Source of the DNA: Buttiauxella agrestis ATCC 33320
GTDB taxonomy: Bacteria > Pseudomonadota > Gammaproteobacteria > Enterobacterales > Enterobacteriaceae
DNA: 64,000 nucleotides
Assembly: GCF_000735355.1 (NCBI RefSeq)
Contig: NZ_JMPI01000057.1
Coordinates: 62,001 to 126,000, forward strand
Reading direction: 5' to 3'
The position numbers and the translations under genes were made by a program. The notes under the pieces are model-generated. The model was not told the DNA's origin and ran no database searches. It saw only the letters and a list, made by a program, of their open reading frames with translations. Of this stretch, positions 20,958 to 30,475 are shown piece by piece; positions within the stretch are counted from its first letter, which is position 1; each line of letters opens with the position of its first letter.

Positions 20958-21998
20958 ATGCAATATCACCGTATCCCCCACAGCTCTCTTGAAATAAGTA
21001 CGCTAGGGCTGGGAACCATGACGTTTGGTGAGCAAAATAGCGAAGCCGACGCTCATGCACAGCTTGATTACGCCGTCCATCAGGGCGTAAACCTCATTGA
21101 TGTGGCAGAAATGTACCCGGTGCCACCTCGCCCGGAAACCCAGGGGCTAACAGAAACCTACGTCGGTAACTGGTTAAAGCAGCGCGCTAATCGTGAAAAG
21201 CTGGTTATCGCCACCAAAGTCAGCGGCCCGAGCCGCAACAATGATGCCGGCATTCGCCCAAACCAAATTCTGGATCGCCGCAATATCCGTGATGCGCTGG
21301 ATGCCAGCCTGAAGCGTTTGCAAACCGACTATATCGATCTTTATCAGGTTCACTGGCCACAACGCGCCACCAATTGCTTTGGCAAACTGGGCTACACCTG
21401 GACAGATAACGCCGTCCCGGTCACTCTGCTGGAAACACTCGAAGCACTGACCGAATTCCAGCGTGCCGGGAAAATCCGCTATATCGGTGTTTCCAATGAA
21501 ACGCCGTGGGGTGTGATGCGCTACCTGCAACTGGCTGAAAAGCATGATTTACCACGCATCGTTACCATCCAGAACCCGTACAGTCTGGTGAATCGCAGCT
21601 TTGAAGTGGGACTGGCTGAAATTACCCAGCGCGAAGGTGTCGAATTGCTGGCTTATTCCTGCCTGGGGTTCGGTACGCTGACCGGGAAGTACCTGAATGG
21701 GGCGAAACCTGCTGGCGCACGCAACACGCTGTTTAGCCGTTTCACGCGCTACAGCGGCGAGCAAACTCAGCATGCGGTTGCAGCTTATGTCGATGTCGCT
21801 AAGCGTCACAATCTCGACCCGGCGCAAATGGCGCTGGCGTTTGTACGCCGTCAGCCGTTTGTTGCCAGCACGCTTTTAGGCGCGACCACGCTTGAGCAGT
21901 TAAAAACCAACCTTGAAAGCCTGCATCTGGACTTGAGTGAAGATGTTCTTGAAGAGTTAGAAGCGGTGAACCGGATTTATACTTATCCGGCACCGTGA
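20958..21998 (+). CDS. tas: Tas, NADP(H)-dependent aldo-keto reductase
   Basis: A 346-residue aldo-keto reductase of the same length as E. coli Tas. The barrel shows the family signatures GLGTMTFGEQN near the start, DVAEMYPVPPRPETQG around the catalytic Tyr, KVSGPSRN around the catalytic Lys, and LYQVHWPQR. In E. coli a tas clone suppresses a tyrosine auxotrophy; the natural substrate is unsettled. It starts after a GGAA-type ribosome site and ends 36 bases before the convergent lplT stop, with a shared hairpin between them. Confidence 0.94.
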   Translation: MQYHRIPHSSLEISTLGLGTMTFGEQNSEADAHAQLDYAVHQGVNLIDVAEMYPVPPRPETQGLTETYVGNWLKQRANREKLVIATKVSGPSRNNDAGIRPNQILDRRNIRDALDASLKRLQTDYIDLYQVHWPQRATNCFGKLGYTWTDNAVPVTLLETLEALTEFQRAGKIRYIGVSNETPWGVMRYLQLAEKHDLPRIVTIQNPYSLVNRSFEVGLAEITQREGVELLAYSCLGFGTLTGKYLNGAKPAGARNTLFSRFTRYSGEQTQHAVAAYVDVAKRHNLDPAQMALAFVRRQPFVASTLLGATTLEQLKTNLESLHLDLSEDVLEELEAVNRIYTYPAP

Positions 21999-22007
21999 TG
22001 TGGAAAT

Positions 22008-22029
22008 CTCCTCTCCTTTGGGAGAGGAG
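22008..22029. terminator. Hairpin between convergent tas and lplT
   Basis: A perfect nine-pair stem CTCCTCTCC/GGAGAGGAG has a TTTG loop and lies between the two stops. T-tails on both strands are short (TTT on the minus side), so it may act as a weak bidirectional terminator. Confidence 0.55.
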
Positions 22030-22033
22030 AAAA

Positions 22034-23230
22034 CTATTTCTGCCGAATCTGCCAAACCCACAGCCAGCCAATCGCCAGCGCAAACACTGCGCCAAAACCA
22101 ATGCCAATTCCGACTATCGGCGCGCCGGTTTTTACCGCCAGCGAGTAAAGCCCAAGCATCAGCAACATCGCGGTATTTTCGCCGAGATTCTGCACCGCAA
22201 TCGCATTCCCTGCGCCGACGGAATGTTTGCCGCGTTCCTGAAGCAGCGCATTGAGCGGAACCACAAAGAACCCGCCCAGAACACCAATCAGCACCAACAA
22301 CATATAAGACGGCAGCAGTGCGTGTTGCAGCGAGAAGAACAACACGCCGACACCAATTAAGATCCCGGCAGGCATACAACGTGCGACGGTTTTGAGCGTC
22401 ACAAGTTTCGCTGCAGCCCCTGCCCCCACCACAATCCCTACCGCAACCATGGCATTCAGATACGTTGGCGTCGCGTTGTCAGTAATACCCAGCGCAACCG
22501 GTACCCACAACACTAACAAGAAGCGCAGCGTGACGCCCGCCCCCCAAAACAAGCTGGTGCCGACTAACGAGAAGCGAGTTTCACCGTTTTGCCAAAGCGT
22601 GCGGCAAGCCGTGAAAAAACTGCGCGTCATCGGGGTAAAGCGCCATGACTGACCAGGGCGAGCAGGAGCAAGTTTTGGAATAAATATGTTGGCGACAACC
22701 GCCCCGGCATACACCAACACACAAATGCCAAGCGCAGCCACAATATGCCAGTCGGCCAGCACGCCACCTGCCATTGAGCCCAGCAAAATCGCGGCAATGG
22801 TCGAGGCTTCCATCAGTCCATTCGCCTTCACCAGACGATCGCCCGTGGTGAGTTCACCTAAAATCCCGTATTTAGCTGGCGAATAGGATGCTGCGCCAAT
22901 CCCCACCAGCGTATAGCCGACGAAGGGATTAAAGCCAAAACAGATCAACGCTGCGCCAGCCAGTTTGAGACTGTTGGCAAACATCATCACTCGCCCTTTG
23001 GAAAAACTGTCTGCGACCTGTCCGACAAACGGGGCAAATAAAATATAAGCGCCAACAAAAACCATCTGCAAAACAGGCTGGCTCCAGTCGGGGTAAAACT
23101 GCTGTTTCAGCACTGCCAACGTGGCAAACAGCAACGCGTTATCACCAAACGCTGATAAAAATTGCGCGCAGGTTACTGCCATCATACCTCTGGACCAAAT
23201 GGAGGTATCGTTTACGGCATTATCACGCAT
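22034..23230 (-). CDS. lplT: Lysophospholipid transporter LplT
   Basis: LplT is an MFS-type inner membrane protein that flips lysophosphatidylethanolamine inward so that Aas can re-acylate it. The 398-residue product (E. coli 397) has about twelve hydrophobic helices and the conserved stretches [14 protein letters not shown] and [13 protein letters not shown]. Its ATG lies inside the end of aas (8-base overlap), so the transporter and its enzyme are translationally coupled. Gene order and overlap match E. coli. Confidence 0.95.
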   Translation of the reverse strand: MRDNAVNDTSIWSRGMMAVTCAQFLSAFGDNALLFATLAVLKQQFYPDWSQPVLQMVFVGAYILFAPFVGQVADSFSKGRVMMFANSLKLAGAALICFGFNPFVGYTLVGIGAASYSPAKYGILGELTTGDRLVKANGLMEASTIAAILLGSMAGGVLADWHIVAALGICVLVYAGAVVANIFIPKLAPARPGQSWRFTPMTRSFFTACRTLWQNGETRFSLVGTSLFWGAGVTLRFLLVLWVPVALGITDNATPTYLNAMVAVGIVVGAGAAAKLVTLKTVARCMPAGILIGVGVLFFSLQHALLPSYMLLVLIGVLGGFFVVPLNALLQERGKHSVGAGNAIAVQNLGENTAMLLMLGLYSLAVKTGAPIVGIGIGFGAVFALAIGWLWVWQIRQK

Positions 23231-25382
23231 GCTCTGTCTCCGGCTGGTCTACCAGCGTTTTCAGACTGACAAAATCAGGTTTGCCGCTCCCAAGAACCGG
23301 CAACTGTTTCATGAAACGAATATCACGCGGCACCGCCAGTTCTGGGATCCCATTCGCGCGCGCATATTGCAGCAGTTTTTCACGATTCAGTTCGCTGTCC
23401 GTGGTGAACATCACCAGCGCCTCACCTTTTGCCACATCGCTTTTAATGACCGTAGCGTGCATTTTCTCTGGTGAAACGCCGAGCGCCAGTTGCTCTACCA
23501 TTTCCAGCGAAACCATCTCACCGGCAATTTTGGCAAAGCGTTTTGCGCGCCCCTGAATCACACAAAAACCGTGCTCATCGAAACTGACGATATCGCCCGT
23601 GTCGTACCAGCCCTGCTCCACCTCGCCTTGTTCATTTTCGGCGCTCGGTGCTTCCAGAACACCCGGGTTTTCCACTCGCAAGTAGCCCTTCATGATGTTC
23701 GGCCCTTTCAGTTGCAACCGCCCACCTTCTTCAATTCCCGGTACTGACAACAATCTGGCATCCATCGCTGGCAGAATGCGCCCGACGGTGCCGACTTTTG
23801 CGGCCATAGGAACGTTGATAGAAACCACGGGCGCGCACTCAGTCACGCCGTAGCCTTCCAGCACGCGCAGTCCAAATTTATCCTGCCAAAGTTGTTTGGT
23901 GCTTTCCTGAAGTTTTTCCGCACCCGCCACCACATAACGCAGGCGGAAGAAGTCGTAAGGATTTGCAAAACGCGCATAGTTGCCAAGAAATGTCGAGGTG
24001 CCAAACAACACGGTGCAATTACGGTCGTAAACCAGCTCAGGCACAATGCGATAGTGCAACGGACTTGGGTAGAGAAACACTTCGGCACCCGTCAGCAGCG
24101 GCGTAAATAACCCCACAGTCAGGCCGAAAGAGTGGAACAACGGCAGCGCCGACATAAAGCGATCGTTCGCCGTAAAATCAGCAATCGTGCGAATTTGCTC
24201 CACGTTCGCCAGCAAACTTTTATGGCTGTGGACCACACCTTTTGGATTGCCTTCTGAGCCGGAAGTAAACAGCACCATTGCGGCGTCGTCTGGCTGTTGT
24301 TTTACCTGGGCCAGATGCGGCATCAGTAAATGAGCGAAGATCCAGAGCTTATCTGCCAACGTGACATCGGCTTTTAAGTCTTCCAGAAAGACCCAACGAA
24401 CCTGCGTGAGCTGCTCGGGAAGATGCCATAATTTGCCTTTGTCGAGGAACTGACGCGAAGTAAATATCGTCTTGAGCTGTGCGGCTGTAATCGCACTGGT
24501 CAGCCCTTTCACGCCCGCGGTGTAGTTCATCATCGCCGGAATTCGCCCACGGGACGACGCACCAAAAATCACCGCCGCGCTGATAGCCGCATTGGGCAGC
24601 ATCAGGCCAATTGTTTCGCCCGGCGCACTGTATTTATTCAAAATACGCCCGACAAACAAGGTCTTGGTCAGCAGACTGCGATAAGTATCCGGTTTGAAAT
24701 TGATATCTTCGATACAGTTTTTTCGCTCACCGTAACGATATTGCGCAGCAAGCAATGCCTCATACAATGTTTCACGCGGGCGTACTGCCATTCGTGCTTC
24801 CATCATTATCTGATGCAGCATTTCCCCTGCCATTTTCCGGCGTTCACGCGCGCGTGGAGCTTCTGGCATCGGAACGGATGTCGGCGGCAGAATATGCAGG
24901 CTGATACGCGGGAACAAACGCCGCTTTACCAGGCCTTTCAGGCGGCTGAAAAATGTCAGCTCAGCGCCATCAATACGGATGGGAATAACGGTCGCGTTTG
25001 ATTTTGCGGCAACAAACCCGGCACCTTCATAAATTTTCATCAATGAGCCAGTCACAGAAATTCGCCCTTCAGGGAAAATAACCACCGGACGGCCCTGCTC
25101 CACCAGCCGCACCAGATGTTTAATCGACATCGGTTTGGTTGGGTCAAGCGGCACGAAATCTATCAACGATTTTAACCAGCGCATGTACCACTGCTGACTA
25201 ATAGATGAATAGACAGCAAACACTGGCCGGCCAGGTAAAAACAGCGCCAGCAAAATACCGTCAATAAAGGAAACGTGGTTTGGAACAATCAGGACGCGCG
25301 GCTGAGAAAGAGATTGCTGCGAGCCATATAGCCGCACTCTGAACAGAATACGAAAAAGTGCACGGAAAAAACCAAATAGCAT
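23223..25382 (-). CDS. aas: Aas, 2-acyl-GPE acyltransferase / acyl-ACP synthetase
   Basis: A bifunctional inner membrane enzyme that recycles lysophosphatidylethanolamine. The start at 25382 ([10 protein letters not shown]) gives 719 residues, exactly the E. coli length; the six-codon longer frame to 25400 is not needed. The N-terminal PlsC-type acyltransferase has the HX4D motif NHVSFID (His36, Asp41) and FPEGR. The C-terminal AMP-forming ligase has [12 protein letters not shown] and YDTGD. It is the first gene of an aas-lplT unit whose promoter would lie in 25383-25494, just after omrA. Confidence 0.95.
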   Translation of the reverse strand: MLFGFFRALFRILFRVRLYGSQQSLSQPRVLIVPNHVSFIDGILLALFLPGRPVFAVYSSISQQWYMRWLKSLIDFVPLDPTKPMSIKHLVRLVEQGRPVVIFPEGRISVTGSLMKIYEGAGFVAAKSNATVIPIRIDGAELTFFSRLKGLVKRRLFPRISLHILPPTSVPMPEAPRARERRKMAGEMLHQIMMEARMAVRPRETLYEALLAAQYRYGERKNCIEDINFKPDTYRSLLTKTLFVGRILNKYSAPGETIGLMLPNAAISAAVIFGASSRGRIPAMMNYTAGVKGLTSAITAAQLKTIFTSRQFLDKGKLWHLPEQLTQVRWVFLEDLKADVTLADKLWIFAHLLMPHLAQVKQQPDDAAMVLFTSGSEGNPKGVVHSHKSLLANVEQIRTIADFTANDRFMSALPLFHSFGLTVGLFTPLLTGAEVFLYPSPLHYRIVPELVYDRNCTVLFGTSTFLGNYARFANPYDFFRLRYVVAGAEKLQESTKQLWQDKFGLRVLEGYGVTECAPVVSINVPMAAKVGTVGRILPAMDARLLSVPGIEEGGRLQLKGPNIMKGYLRVENPGVLEAPSAENEQGEVEQGWYDTGDIVSFDEHGFCVIQGRAKRFAKIAGEMVSLEMVEQLALGVSPEKMHATVIKSDVAKGEALVMFTTDSELNREKLLQYARANGIPELAVPRDIRFMKQLPVLGSGKPDFVSLKTLVDQPETEHA

Positions 25383-25494
25383 AGCAACTCCCTTTGTCAT
25401 GAATAAGCCGCAGGTACTTAAGTGTAGTGGGAGATTACATGACTAAATGAAAAGGAGCGATAGTTTGGGTGAATGCAAAGTCTGAAAAAAAGGC

Positions 25495-25580
25495 AAAAAA
25501 AACCTGCGCATCTGCGCAGGTCGGTGCAAAGAATTTACTTAACAACGTAACTAGAATTCTCACCAATCAATACCTCTGGG
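25495..25580 (-). ncRNA. omrA: OmrA small regulatory RNA
   Basis: Minus-strand 86-nt RNA gene in the aas-galR spacer, where E. coli has omrA and omrB. The 5' end CCCAGAGGTATTGATTGG is the conserved OmrA/B seed that represses outer membrane protein and csgD mRNAs with Hfq. The 3' end is a terminator stem (CCTGCGCA/TGCGCAGG) followed by eight T. A TACAAT-like element (CACAAT) sits at -12 to -7. OmpR control is known in E. coli; an OmpR site was not resolved here. The middle part differs from E. coli, as is usual. Confidence 0.93.
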
Positions 25581-25699
25581 ACTTGAATTGTGGCGCAGTC
25601 AGCGCAAGGCTACCAGTGAGAAAAAGCAAGGGAATTAGCGGAAAGTGCAACCAGTTGTTTAAAACATCGCGTCTTGTTACAGGCTGCCATTTTTTGGAC

Positions 25700-25783
25700 A
25701 AAAAAAACCTGCGCATCCGCGCAGGTTGGTGTAATTCATGTGATCAGCATTAGATGCTGACATCACCTATCAATACCTCTGGG
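25700..25783 (-). ncRNA. omrB: OmrB small regulatory RNA
   Basis: The second sRNA of the tandem pair, 84 nt. It shares the first 15 nt with OmrA (CCCAGAGGTATTGAT), then AGGTGA, the OmrB-type variant. An internal perfect stem (TCAGCAT/ATGCTGA) and CACATGAATTACACC are OmrB-specific features. The terminator stem CCTGCGC/GCGCAGG is followed by eight T. The -10 element is TACATT at -12 to -7. The promoter is separate from that of omrA, 120 bases downstream. Confidence 0.93.
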
Positions 25784-25934
25784 ACTTCAAATGTAGCAGT
25801 GCCTGGTCACTTTTCGCCATGGCGAAATAGCAACAGCGCGATGCAAACTGTAAGCAAAAATTTACTCTGAAATCTTTAAAAATCCATAACATGCCACCTT
25901 CTACCGCTACGCTTGATTTTCGTGGTGCTGGTAT

Positions 25935-25949
25935 GTGTAACGATTACAC
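25935..25949. promoter_or_regulatory. GalR/GalS-like operator, distal
   Basis: GTGTAA-CGA-TTACAC: both half-sites match the Gal operator GTGTAANCGNTTACAC exactly, but the spacer is one base short. It lies 121 bases upstream of galR, in a likely promoter region. Confidence 0.4.
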
Positions 25950-26037
25950 TGAATTTGGTTTCTTTTTAGAGAGGTTTGCGACGCTGACGACAGTTGCGCC
26001 CTTGAAGTAACGCGGCTTTTCCGTAACACTTAAAACT

Positions 26038-26053
26038 GTGTAAACGCTTACCC
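26038..26053. promoter_or_regulatory. GalR/GalS-like operator, proximal to galR start
   Basis: GTGTAAACGCTTACCC matches the 16-base Gal operator consensus with one mismatch. It ends 17 bases before the galR ATG, consistent with autoregulation. Confidence 0.55.
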
Positions 26054-26070
26054 ACTCAGGAAAATCTTCG

Positions 26071-27078
26071 ATGGCGACAATTAAGGATGTAGCAAAACTG
26101 GCAGGCGTTTCTGTCGCCACAGTATCACGTGTCATAAATGATTCCCCCAAAGCCAGTGATGCATCACGCCTGGCGGTAAGCAGCGCGATGGAAGAGCTGA
26201 ATTACCATCCTAATGCGAATGCGCGCGCACTTGCGCAGCAAACCACTGAAACCATTGGCCTGATTGTGGGCGATGTCTCCGATCCATTTTTTGGCGCGAT
26301 GGTAAAAGCCGTAGAACAAGTCGCCTATCGCACCGGCAATTTTTTGCTGATCGGTAACGGTTATCACAACGAACAAAAAGAGCGACAGGCGATTGAACAA
26401 CTTATTCGCCACCGCTGCGCGGCCCTGGTCGTTCATGCGAAAAAAATACCTGACGAAGAACTCATTTCTTTAATGAAACAAATGCCCGGCATGGTGGTAA
26501 TCAACCGAATTTTGCCGGGTTTTGAGCAGCGCTGTGTGGCGCTCGATGACCGCTATGGCGCGTGGCTTGCAACCCGCCACCTGATTCAACAAGGCCATAC
26601 TAAAATTGGCTACTTGTGTTCCAACCATCAAATTTCCGATGCCGAAGATCGTTTGCAAGGTTATTACGACGCGCTAACCGAACACGGCTTGCCGATTAAT
26701 GATCGCTTAGTGACTTATGGTGAACCGGATGAAAGCGGTGGTGAGCAGGCAATGACGGAACTGCTGGGGCGCGGAAAGAACTTTAGCGCGATTGCCTGTT
26801 ACAACGATTCCATGGCCGCAGGTGCAATGGGTGTTCTTAATGATAACGGCATTGATGTCCCGAAAGAGATTTCACTGATTGGCTTTGATGACGTGTTGAT
26901 TTCACGCTACGTTCGCCCACGTCTGACAACGGTGCGTTACCCGATCATTACCATGGCAGAACAGGCCGCGGAACTGGCTTTGGCACTTGCTGAAAAACGT
27001 GAATTACCCGAAATCACGCATATGTTTAGCCCAACACTTGTGCGGCGGCATTCGGTGATTGCCTATTCGGGCGAGTAA
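26071..27078 (+). CDS. galR: Galactose operon repressor GalR
   Basis: A LacI-family repressor of galactose uptake and breakdown genes. The N-terminal helix-turn-helix is IKDVAKLAGVSVATVSRVIN (residues 4-23). The hinge ANARALAQQ and the periplasmic-binding-like sugar domain follow. 335 residues, 8 fewer than E. coli because the variable C-terminal tail is shorter. Two Gal-type operators upstream suggest autoregulation. A perfect nine-pair hairpin (27091-27114) follows the stop. Confidence 0.95.
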   Translation: MATIKDVAKLAGVSVATVSRVINDSPKASDASRLAVSSAMEELNYHPNANARALAQQTTETIGLIVGDVSDPFFGAMVKAVEQVAYRTGNFLLIGNGYHNEQKERQAIEQLIRHRCAALVVHAKKIPDEELISLMKQMPGMVVINRILPGFEQRCVALDDRYGAWLATRHLIQQGHTKIGYLCSNHQISDAEDRLQGYYDALTEHGLPINDRLVTYGEPDESGGEQAMTELLGRGKNFSAIACYNDSMAAGAMGVLNDNGIDVPKEISLIGFDDVLISRYVRPRLTTVRYPIITMAEQAAELALALAEKRELPEITHMFSPTLVRRHSVIAYSGE

Positions 27079-27090
27079 AGAAAATGAAAT

Positions 27091-27114
27091 CAGCCAGATA
27101 AAAAAATCTGGCTG
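27091..27114 (+). terminator. Hairpin after galR
   Basis: A perfect stem CAGCCAGAT/ATCTGGCTG with an A-rich six-base loop, 12 bases after the galR stop. No T-run follows on the plus strand (CAAATAAC), so termination there is uncertain. Confidence 0.45.
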
Positions 27115-27318
27115 CAAATAACAAGCAACCTTATCCATTCGCACTTTAAATACCAGATTAATTATTAATTAATAAAATATATAACAAAGCGAAATAAAGT
27201 AGAAAAACCTTCCAAAATATTATGATTGCATTTTATTTATATTGAGACCAGGATTTCAGGTTAATAAACTTGCAAATCTTTATCATATAAATCACATCAA
27301 TGATATTAATGGAATGAT

Positions 27319-27798
27319 ATGTCAAACTTAGCCTATTTAACCATAAATGGTCAAACACAGGGCCTGATCTCTGCTGGATGCTCATCATTAAATTCTATTG
27401 GTAACAAAGCACAAATCGCTCACATTGACCAGATTATGGTTTATGCCGTCACTCATTCAATGTCCCGTGCACAAAACGTCAATCATCATGAAATGGTGAT
27501 CATTAAGCCGATTGATAAAGCTTCACCTTTATTAGCCAAAGCGATTAATGATAATGAAATGCTAGTCTGCGATCTGGATTTATACCGTACCAACCGGGTT
27601 GGGATGAATAACCTTTATTATAAAGTCAAACTTACCGGAGCTCGAATTTCGCATAATGAATTCATTGTACCTCACAATCTTCTGGATAACGGAGCCGAAC
27701 CCCAGGAAAAAATCACCTTCAGCTATGAAACGATAACCTGGGAACATTGTGATGCAGGGACCAGTGCGTATAGTCTGTGGAATGATCGCGTATTTTAA
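27319..27798 (+). CDS. hcp: Hcp-family type VI secretion tube protein (orphan)
   Basis: A 159-residue Hcp1-type protein. Family features: N-terminal LAYLTINGQTQGLISAGC, the middle HHEMVIIKPIDKASPLLAKAI, and the C-terminal end ITWEHCDAGTSAYSLW. In T6SS, Hcp hexamers form the inner tube and chaperone or carry effectors. No other T6SS structural gene is present in the window, so this is an orphan copy that would rely on an apparatus elsewhere. It is followed 30 bases downstream by a membrane protein gene with a strong ribosome site. The whole trio is more AT-rich than the flanking genes, suggesting horizontal acquisition. Confidence 0.88.
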   Translation: MSNLAYLTINGQTQGLISAGCSSLNSIGNKAQIAHIDQIMVYAVTHSMSRAQNVNHHEMVIIKPIDKASPLLAKAINDNEMLVCDLDLYRTNRVGMNNLYYKVKLTGARISHNEFIVPHNLLDNGAEPQEKITFSYETITWEHCDAGTSAYSLWNDRVF

Positions 27799-27828
27799 AT
27801 ATTAGTTTTGATAAATAAGGAGGTTGTC

Positions 27829-28701
27829 ATGTCTGAATTAAGAAATTCAAAGAATAAGCCACATGATTACTTGCGCGACGAACATCAATTTCAAACCTAT
27901 CCAAGTATGAATCCAGTGTTGCGTGATATGGCGGCTATCAATGGTGATTTTATTACTGAAAGCCGATACATCATGTTGCTAACTATTGAGGAAGCGCAGG
28001 GGGTATCAGATGAATTACTTGGTAATTTAGATTATTTCTTTTCATACAAACTAGGGCCAGGAAACATCAAAGATGGCCTGGATGGATTTCGCACCCTCAG
28101 CAAATTAACAACTTACTACAGCCCTACGGGAAAATTAGTTTTTAACTTTAATTATCTAAAAATAAAAGCCGTAGAGTACGTAATTAATGGCAAGGCATAT
28201 ATAAAAATCACTGGTTATGCTGGCGTGCGCCGCATACTTACAGGCACCCGTTACGGGGCAACAAACCCACAAATGCTTGAAATGGCTATTGGGATGCGCG
28301 GTTTTGGAACCGCCCTTATAAAAGGAATGAAATTTTGTATTTATGCCTCGTTAGCGTTGCGAGGTGTTGAACTGATATTTAAGTCTGATTATCACCTTGT
28401 TGATTTTTTGGTTGATATTCCAATGGATATAGCAAAAATAATTGTGTCAAGCGTAGCGATCGGGATTGTCGGTGGGGTGATGACATTTTTCAGCTTTCCA
28501 GTTGTAATTATTGCTGGGTTTATCATTGGAATAGGCATTATATTAAATAATCAATTAAATCATCTTGATAACGAAATGGGGCTATCTACAGATCTAAAAA
28601 ACAAAATTCGTGACGCTATCATTGAGCAGCAAAAAATGAGCGAATGGGATTATCAACATTTGGCTCCATTTTCAAAACCACTACATGAAAGAGGTTTCTA
28701 A
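27829..28701 (+). CDS. Putative Hcp-associated membrane effector (toxin-like, YafU-like C-terminus)
   Basis: 290 residues; function not established. The ATG at 27829 is chosen because AAGGAGG ends five bases before it; an in-frame TTG at 27808 has no such site. The N-terminal ~120 residues look soluble. The C-terminal half has two long hydrophobic blocks (near residues 170-185 and 215-250) containing the glycine-rich GFIIGIGIILNN. The end resembles E. coli YafU, a small inner membrane protein, from memory. The position between Hcp and a small polytopic membrane protein fits a T6SS pore-forming effector, as known for Ssp6-type toxins, but this is inference from context. Confidence 0.6.
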   Translation: MSELRNSKNKPHDYLRDEHQFQTYPSMNPVLRDMAAINGDFITESRYIMLLTIEEAQGVSDELLGNLDYFFSYKLGPGNIKDGLDGFRTLSKLTTYYSPTGKLVFNFNYLKIKAVEYVINGKAYIKITGYAGVRRILTGTRYGATNPQMLEMAIGMRGFGTALIKGMKFCIYASLALRGVELIFKSDYHLVDFLVDIPMDIAKIIVSSVAIGIVGGVMTFFSFPVVIIAGFIIGIGIILNNQLNHLDNEMGLSTDLKNKIRDAIIEQQKMSEWDYQHLAPFSKPLHERGF

Positions 28702-28702
28702 A

Positions 28703-29152
28703 ATGCGACCATATACCAAATTACAATGGGTAGGCTTTAAATTTGCTGGTATTTTTTTGATGGCCGTATCTTTGATTATGGTATATTACTCTATGTTTTT
28801 TATTGAGGAGTATCGACTCTACTCCCTTATTACGCTGGATAATACTATTATTTATGACGGAAGAATAATTACCGCCATTGGAGGGATACCAACTTACATT
28901 TACGTATTCTTTTTCTCATTCCGCACAATTTTGCAAAAAGGCGTTGAGCGACTAAAAAAAGGAACGCTCATTGGTAATATCTGGGGATTGTTTAGCCTTG
29001 CATGTTTCGTGTTTTTCATGGTCATATCATGGATAATCCCTCTGGGATTAATGGCGTTAGATTACACGTTATGTGACGAGGAAGGGGACGTTCCTGGACT
29101 GTATTACGCCAGTAAGCCAGAAATCTGCAAAACTATTGTTTCTAAACCTTAA
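28703..29152 (+). CDS. Putative membrane immunity protein (DUF1240-like)
   Basis: 149 residues from the ATG at 28703, which follows AAAGAGG by eight bases and the effector stop by one base; the in-frame ATG at 28685 inside the upstream gene has no ribosome site. Three to four hydrophobic helices are visible (residues ~12-32, 55-75, 90-120). The family appears to be DUF1240, known mostly from enteric genomes, recalled rather than searched. A small polytopic membrane protein coupled to a membrane-active toxin candidate is the expected layout for immunity against a pore-former. Low GC like its two partners. Confidence 0.55.
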   Translation: MRPYTKLQWVGFKFAGIFLMAVSLIMVYYSMFFIEEYRLYSLITLDNTIIYDGRIITAIGGIPTYIYVFFFSFRTILQKGVERLKKGTLIGNIWGLFSLACFVFFMVISWIIPLGLMALDYTLCDEEGDVPGLYYASKPEICKTIVSKP

Positions 29153-29170
29153 TTAGTGTGTGGTAAATGT

Positions 29171-29620
29171 TTAAAGCACGTATTTATAAAGATGAACCAC
29201 CTTATCCGGGTAATCCAGCCCGTCGCCGATATATTCCCAGCCAAAACGCTCGTAATAATCTTTGCACGCTGAATAGAGATAAAGCTGCGGATAACCCAGC
29301 GCGCGAGCGTGTTCAATAACGTGCTGTTGCAGCTTTGCCCCAAGCCCACGTCCGCGCTGGTTTTCATCGATATATAACGCTGCTAACCACGGATAAAGAT
29401 CCTGGCGGCTAATTAAATCGCAGCGCCATAACCCAACCGTTCCAACCAGTTTCTCACCTTCAACCGCCACAAAAGTTAAAGGCAACTGCCCTTCCCGCTG
29501 GCTGGTCACCACAATTGAAGCGAAAAAGTCCCGGCTGTCAGAAGTGCCAAATGCCTGCCATATCCAGTCTGTAACCTGCCCGGCATATTGCGGCATCGCA
29601 TACAGCGGGAGAATTTTCAC
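29171..29620 (-). CDS. GNAT-family N-acetyltransferase
   Basis: A 149-residue acetyltransferase with the acetyl-CoA loop RGRGLGAKLQQH (R/QxxGxG/A motif) preceded by the beta strand LAALYIDEN, and the C-terminal YERFGWEYIG typical of GNATs. The start is GTG (29620), overlapping the stop of the upstream GntR gene as GTGA, so the two are coupled. The substrate cannot be read from the sequence. It is convergent with the immunity-like gene, 18 bases apart. Confidence 0.8.
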   Translation of the reverse strand: MKILPLYAMPQYAGQVTDWIWQAFGTSDSRDFFASIVVTSQREGQLPLTFVAVEGEKLVGTVGLWRCDLISRQDLYPWLAALYIDENQRGRGLGAKLQQHVIEHARALGYPQLYLYSACKDYYERFGWEYIGDGLDYPDKVVHLYKYVL

Positions 29621-30390
29621 ATCAGCTTCCCCTGAAAGATGGGAACGGACTCGAAAAGATAGCCGTCGAAATCGGGCGCATCGGAATCAGATTGCTCGAG
29701 CAGGCTATTTTTAACGTTTTCTAAATGCTGCCACATCGCCTGCCATGAACCCATGACATCGCGGCGGCGCAGTGCCGCCAGAATAGTTTGCAGGTCGCCG
29801 AGCCACTTCAGGCGATAGCTGCGTGTATCAATATGCGCCCGCAATTGCTGCCACATTGGGCTGCTGTCTAAATGGCGCCAGATACTTTCCACCGTCGCCA
29901 GCAACATCTGGTTTTGCGAAGCGCCCGCCAGAACCAGGTGGAACATCTTGCAGTTATCCTGACTCAGATCGTTTATCGCGATCGCGCGCTGCTCTTGCTC
30001 GAGAATTCGCTTAAGGTTGTCGATGTCCGCTTTGGTCGCCATTTTTGCGGCGAATGCCGCAATATTACTTTCCAGCAACTGACGCGCCTGGAGCATTTCA
30101 AACGGGCCAATATCGCTGCTGAAAAAGGCTTCTTCTTCCGCTTCATTTTCTGCCGGAACGCGCATGACATAAACACCGGAACCCTGGCGAATATCGACTG
30201 TGCCTTGCAGTTCGAGCATCAGCAACGCTTCACGAACAATCGTGCGGCTGACGCCATAGGTTTCAGCAATATTACGTTCAGGCGGCAAACGTGAACCGAC
30301 TGGGTACAATCCCTGCATTATTTGCGCGCGCAGATCCTCACCAATTTCCTGGTATTGTTTTTTTTCTGTCGAAAGCACTACCTTGTCCAC
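29617..30390 (-). CDS. GntR-family (FadR/UxuR-like) transcriptional regulator
   Basis: 257 residues. The N-terminal winged helix contains GSRLPPERNIAETYGVSRTIVREALLMLE, typical of the FadR subfamily. The C-terminal ~150 residues form an all-helical FCD ligand domain. It resembles UxuR/ExuR (E. coli UxuR 257 residues). The start appears to be GTG at 30390. UxuR/ExuR-type proteins bind TTGGTATACCAA, and this very palindrome occurs in front of the PTS gene (33306-33319 and 33392-33405). It therefore probably controls the EIIC-GH1 operon, in which it lies 85 bases after the GH1 gene. Confidence 0.82.
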   Translation of the reverse strand: MDKVVLSTEKKQYQEIGEDLRAQIMQGLYPVGSRLPPERNIAETYGVSRTIVREALLMLELQGTVDIRQGSGVYVMRVPAENEAEEEAFFSSDIGPFEMLQARQLLESNIAAFAAKMATKADIDNLKRILEQEQRAIAINDLSQDNCKMFHLVLAGASQNQMLLATVESIWRHLDSSPMWQQLRAHIDTRSYRLKWLGDLQTILAALRRRDVMGSWQAMWQHLENVKNSLLEQSDSDAPDFDGYLFESVPIFQGKLM

Positions 30391-30475
30391 GATATCACCC
30401 GCATTTGTTGATTCTCAGCGCCATTATGTTCTGACGCTGATTTATGCCCGCTAGCTTATCAAATTCTGTACCCAA

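Noticed and set aside
25584-25753. Plus-strand small frame across the Omr region
   Set aside because: It runs antisense through the two sRNA genes and their terminators.
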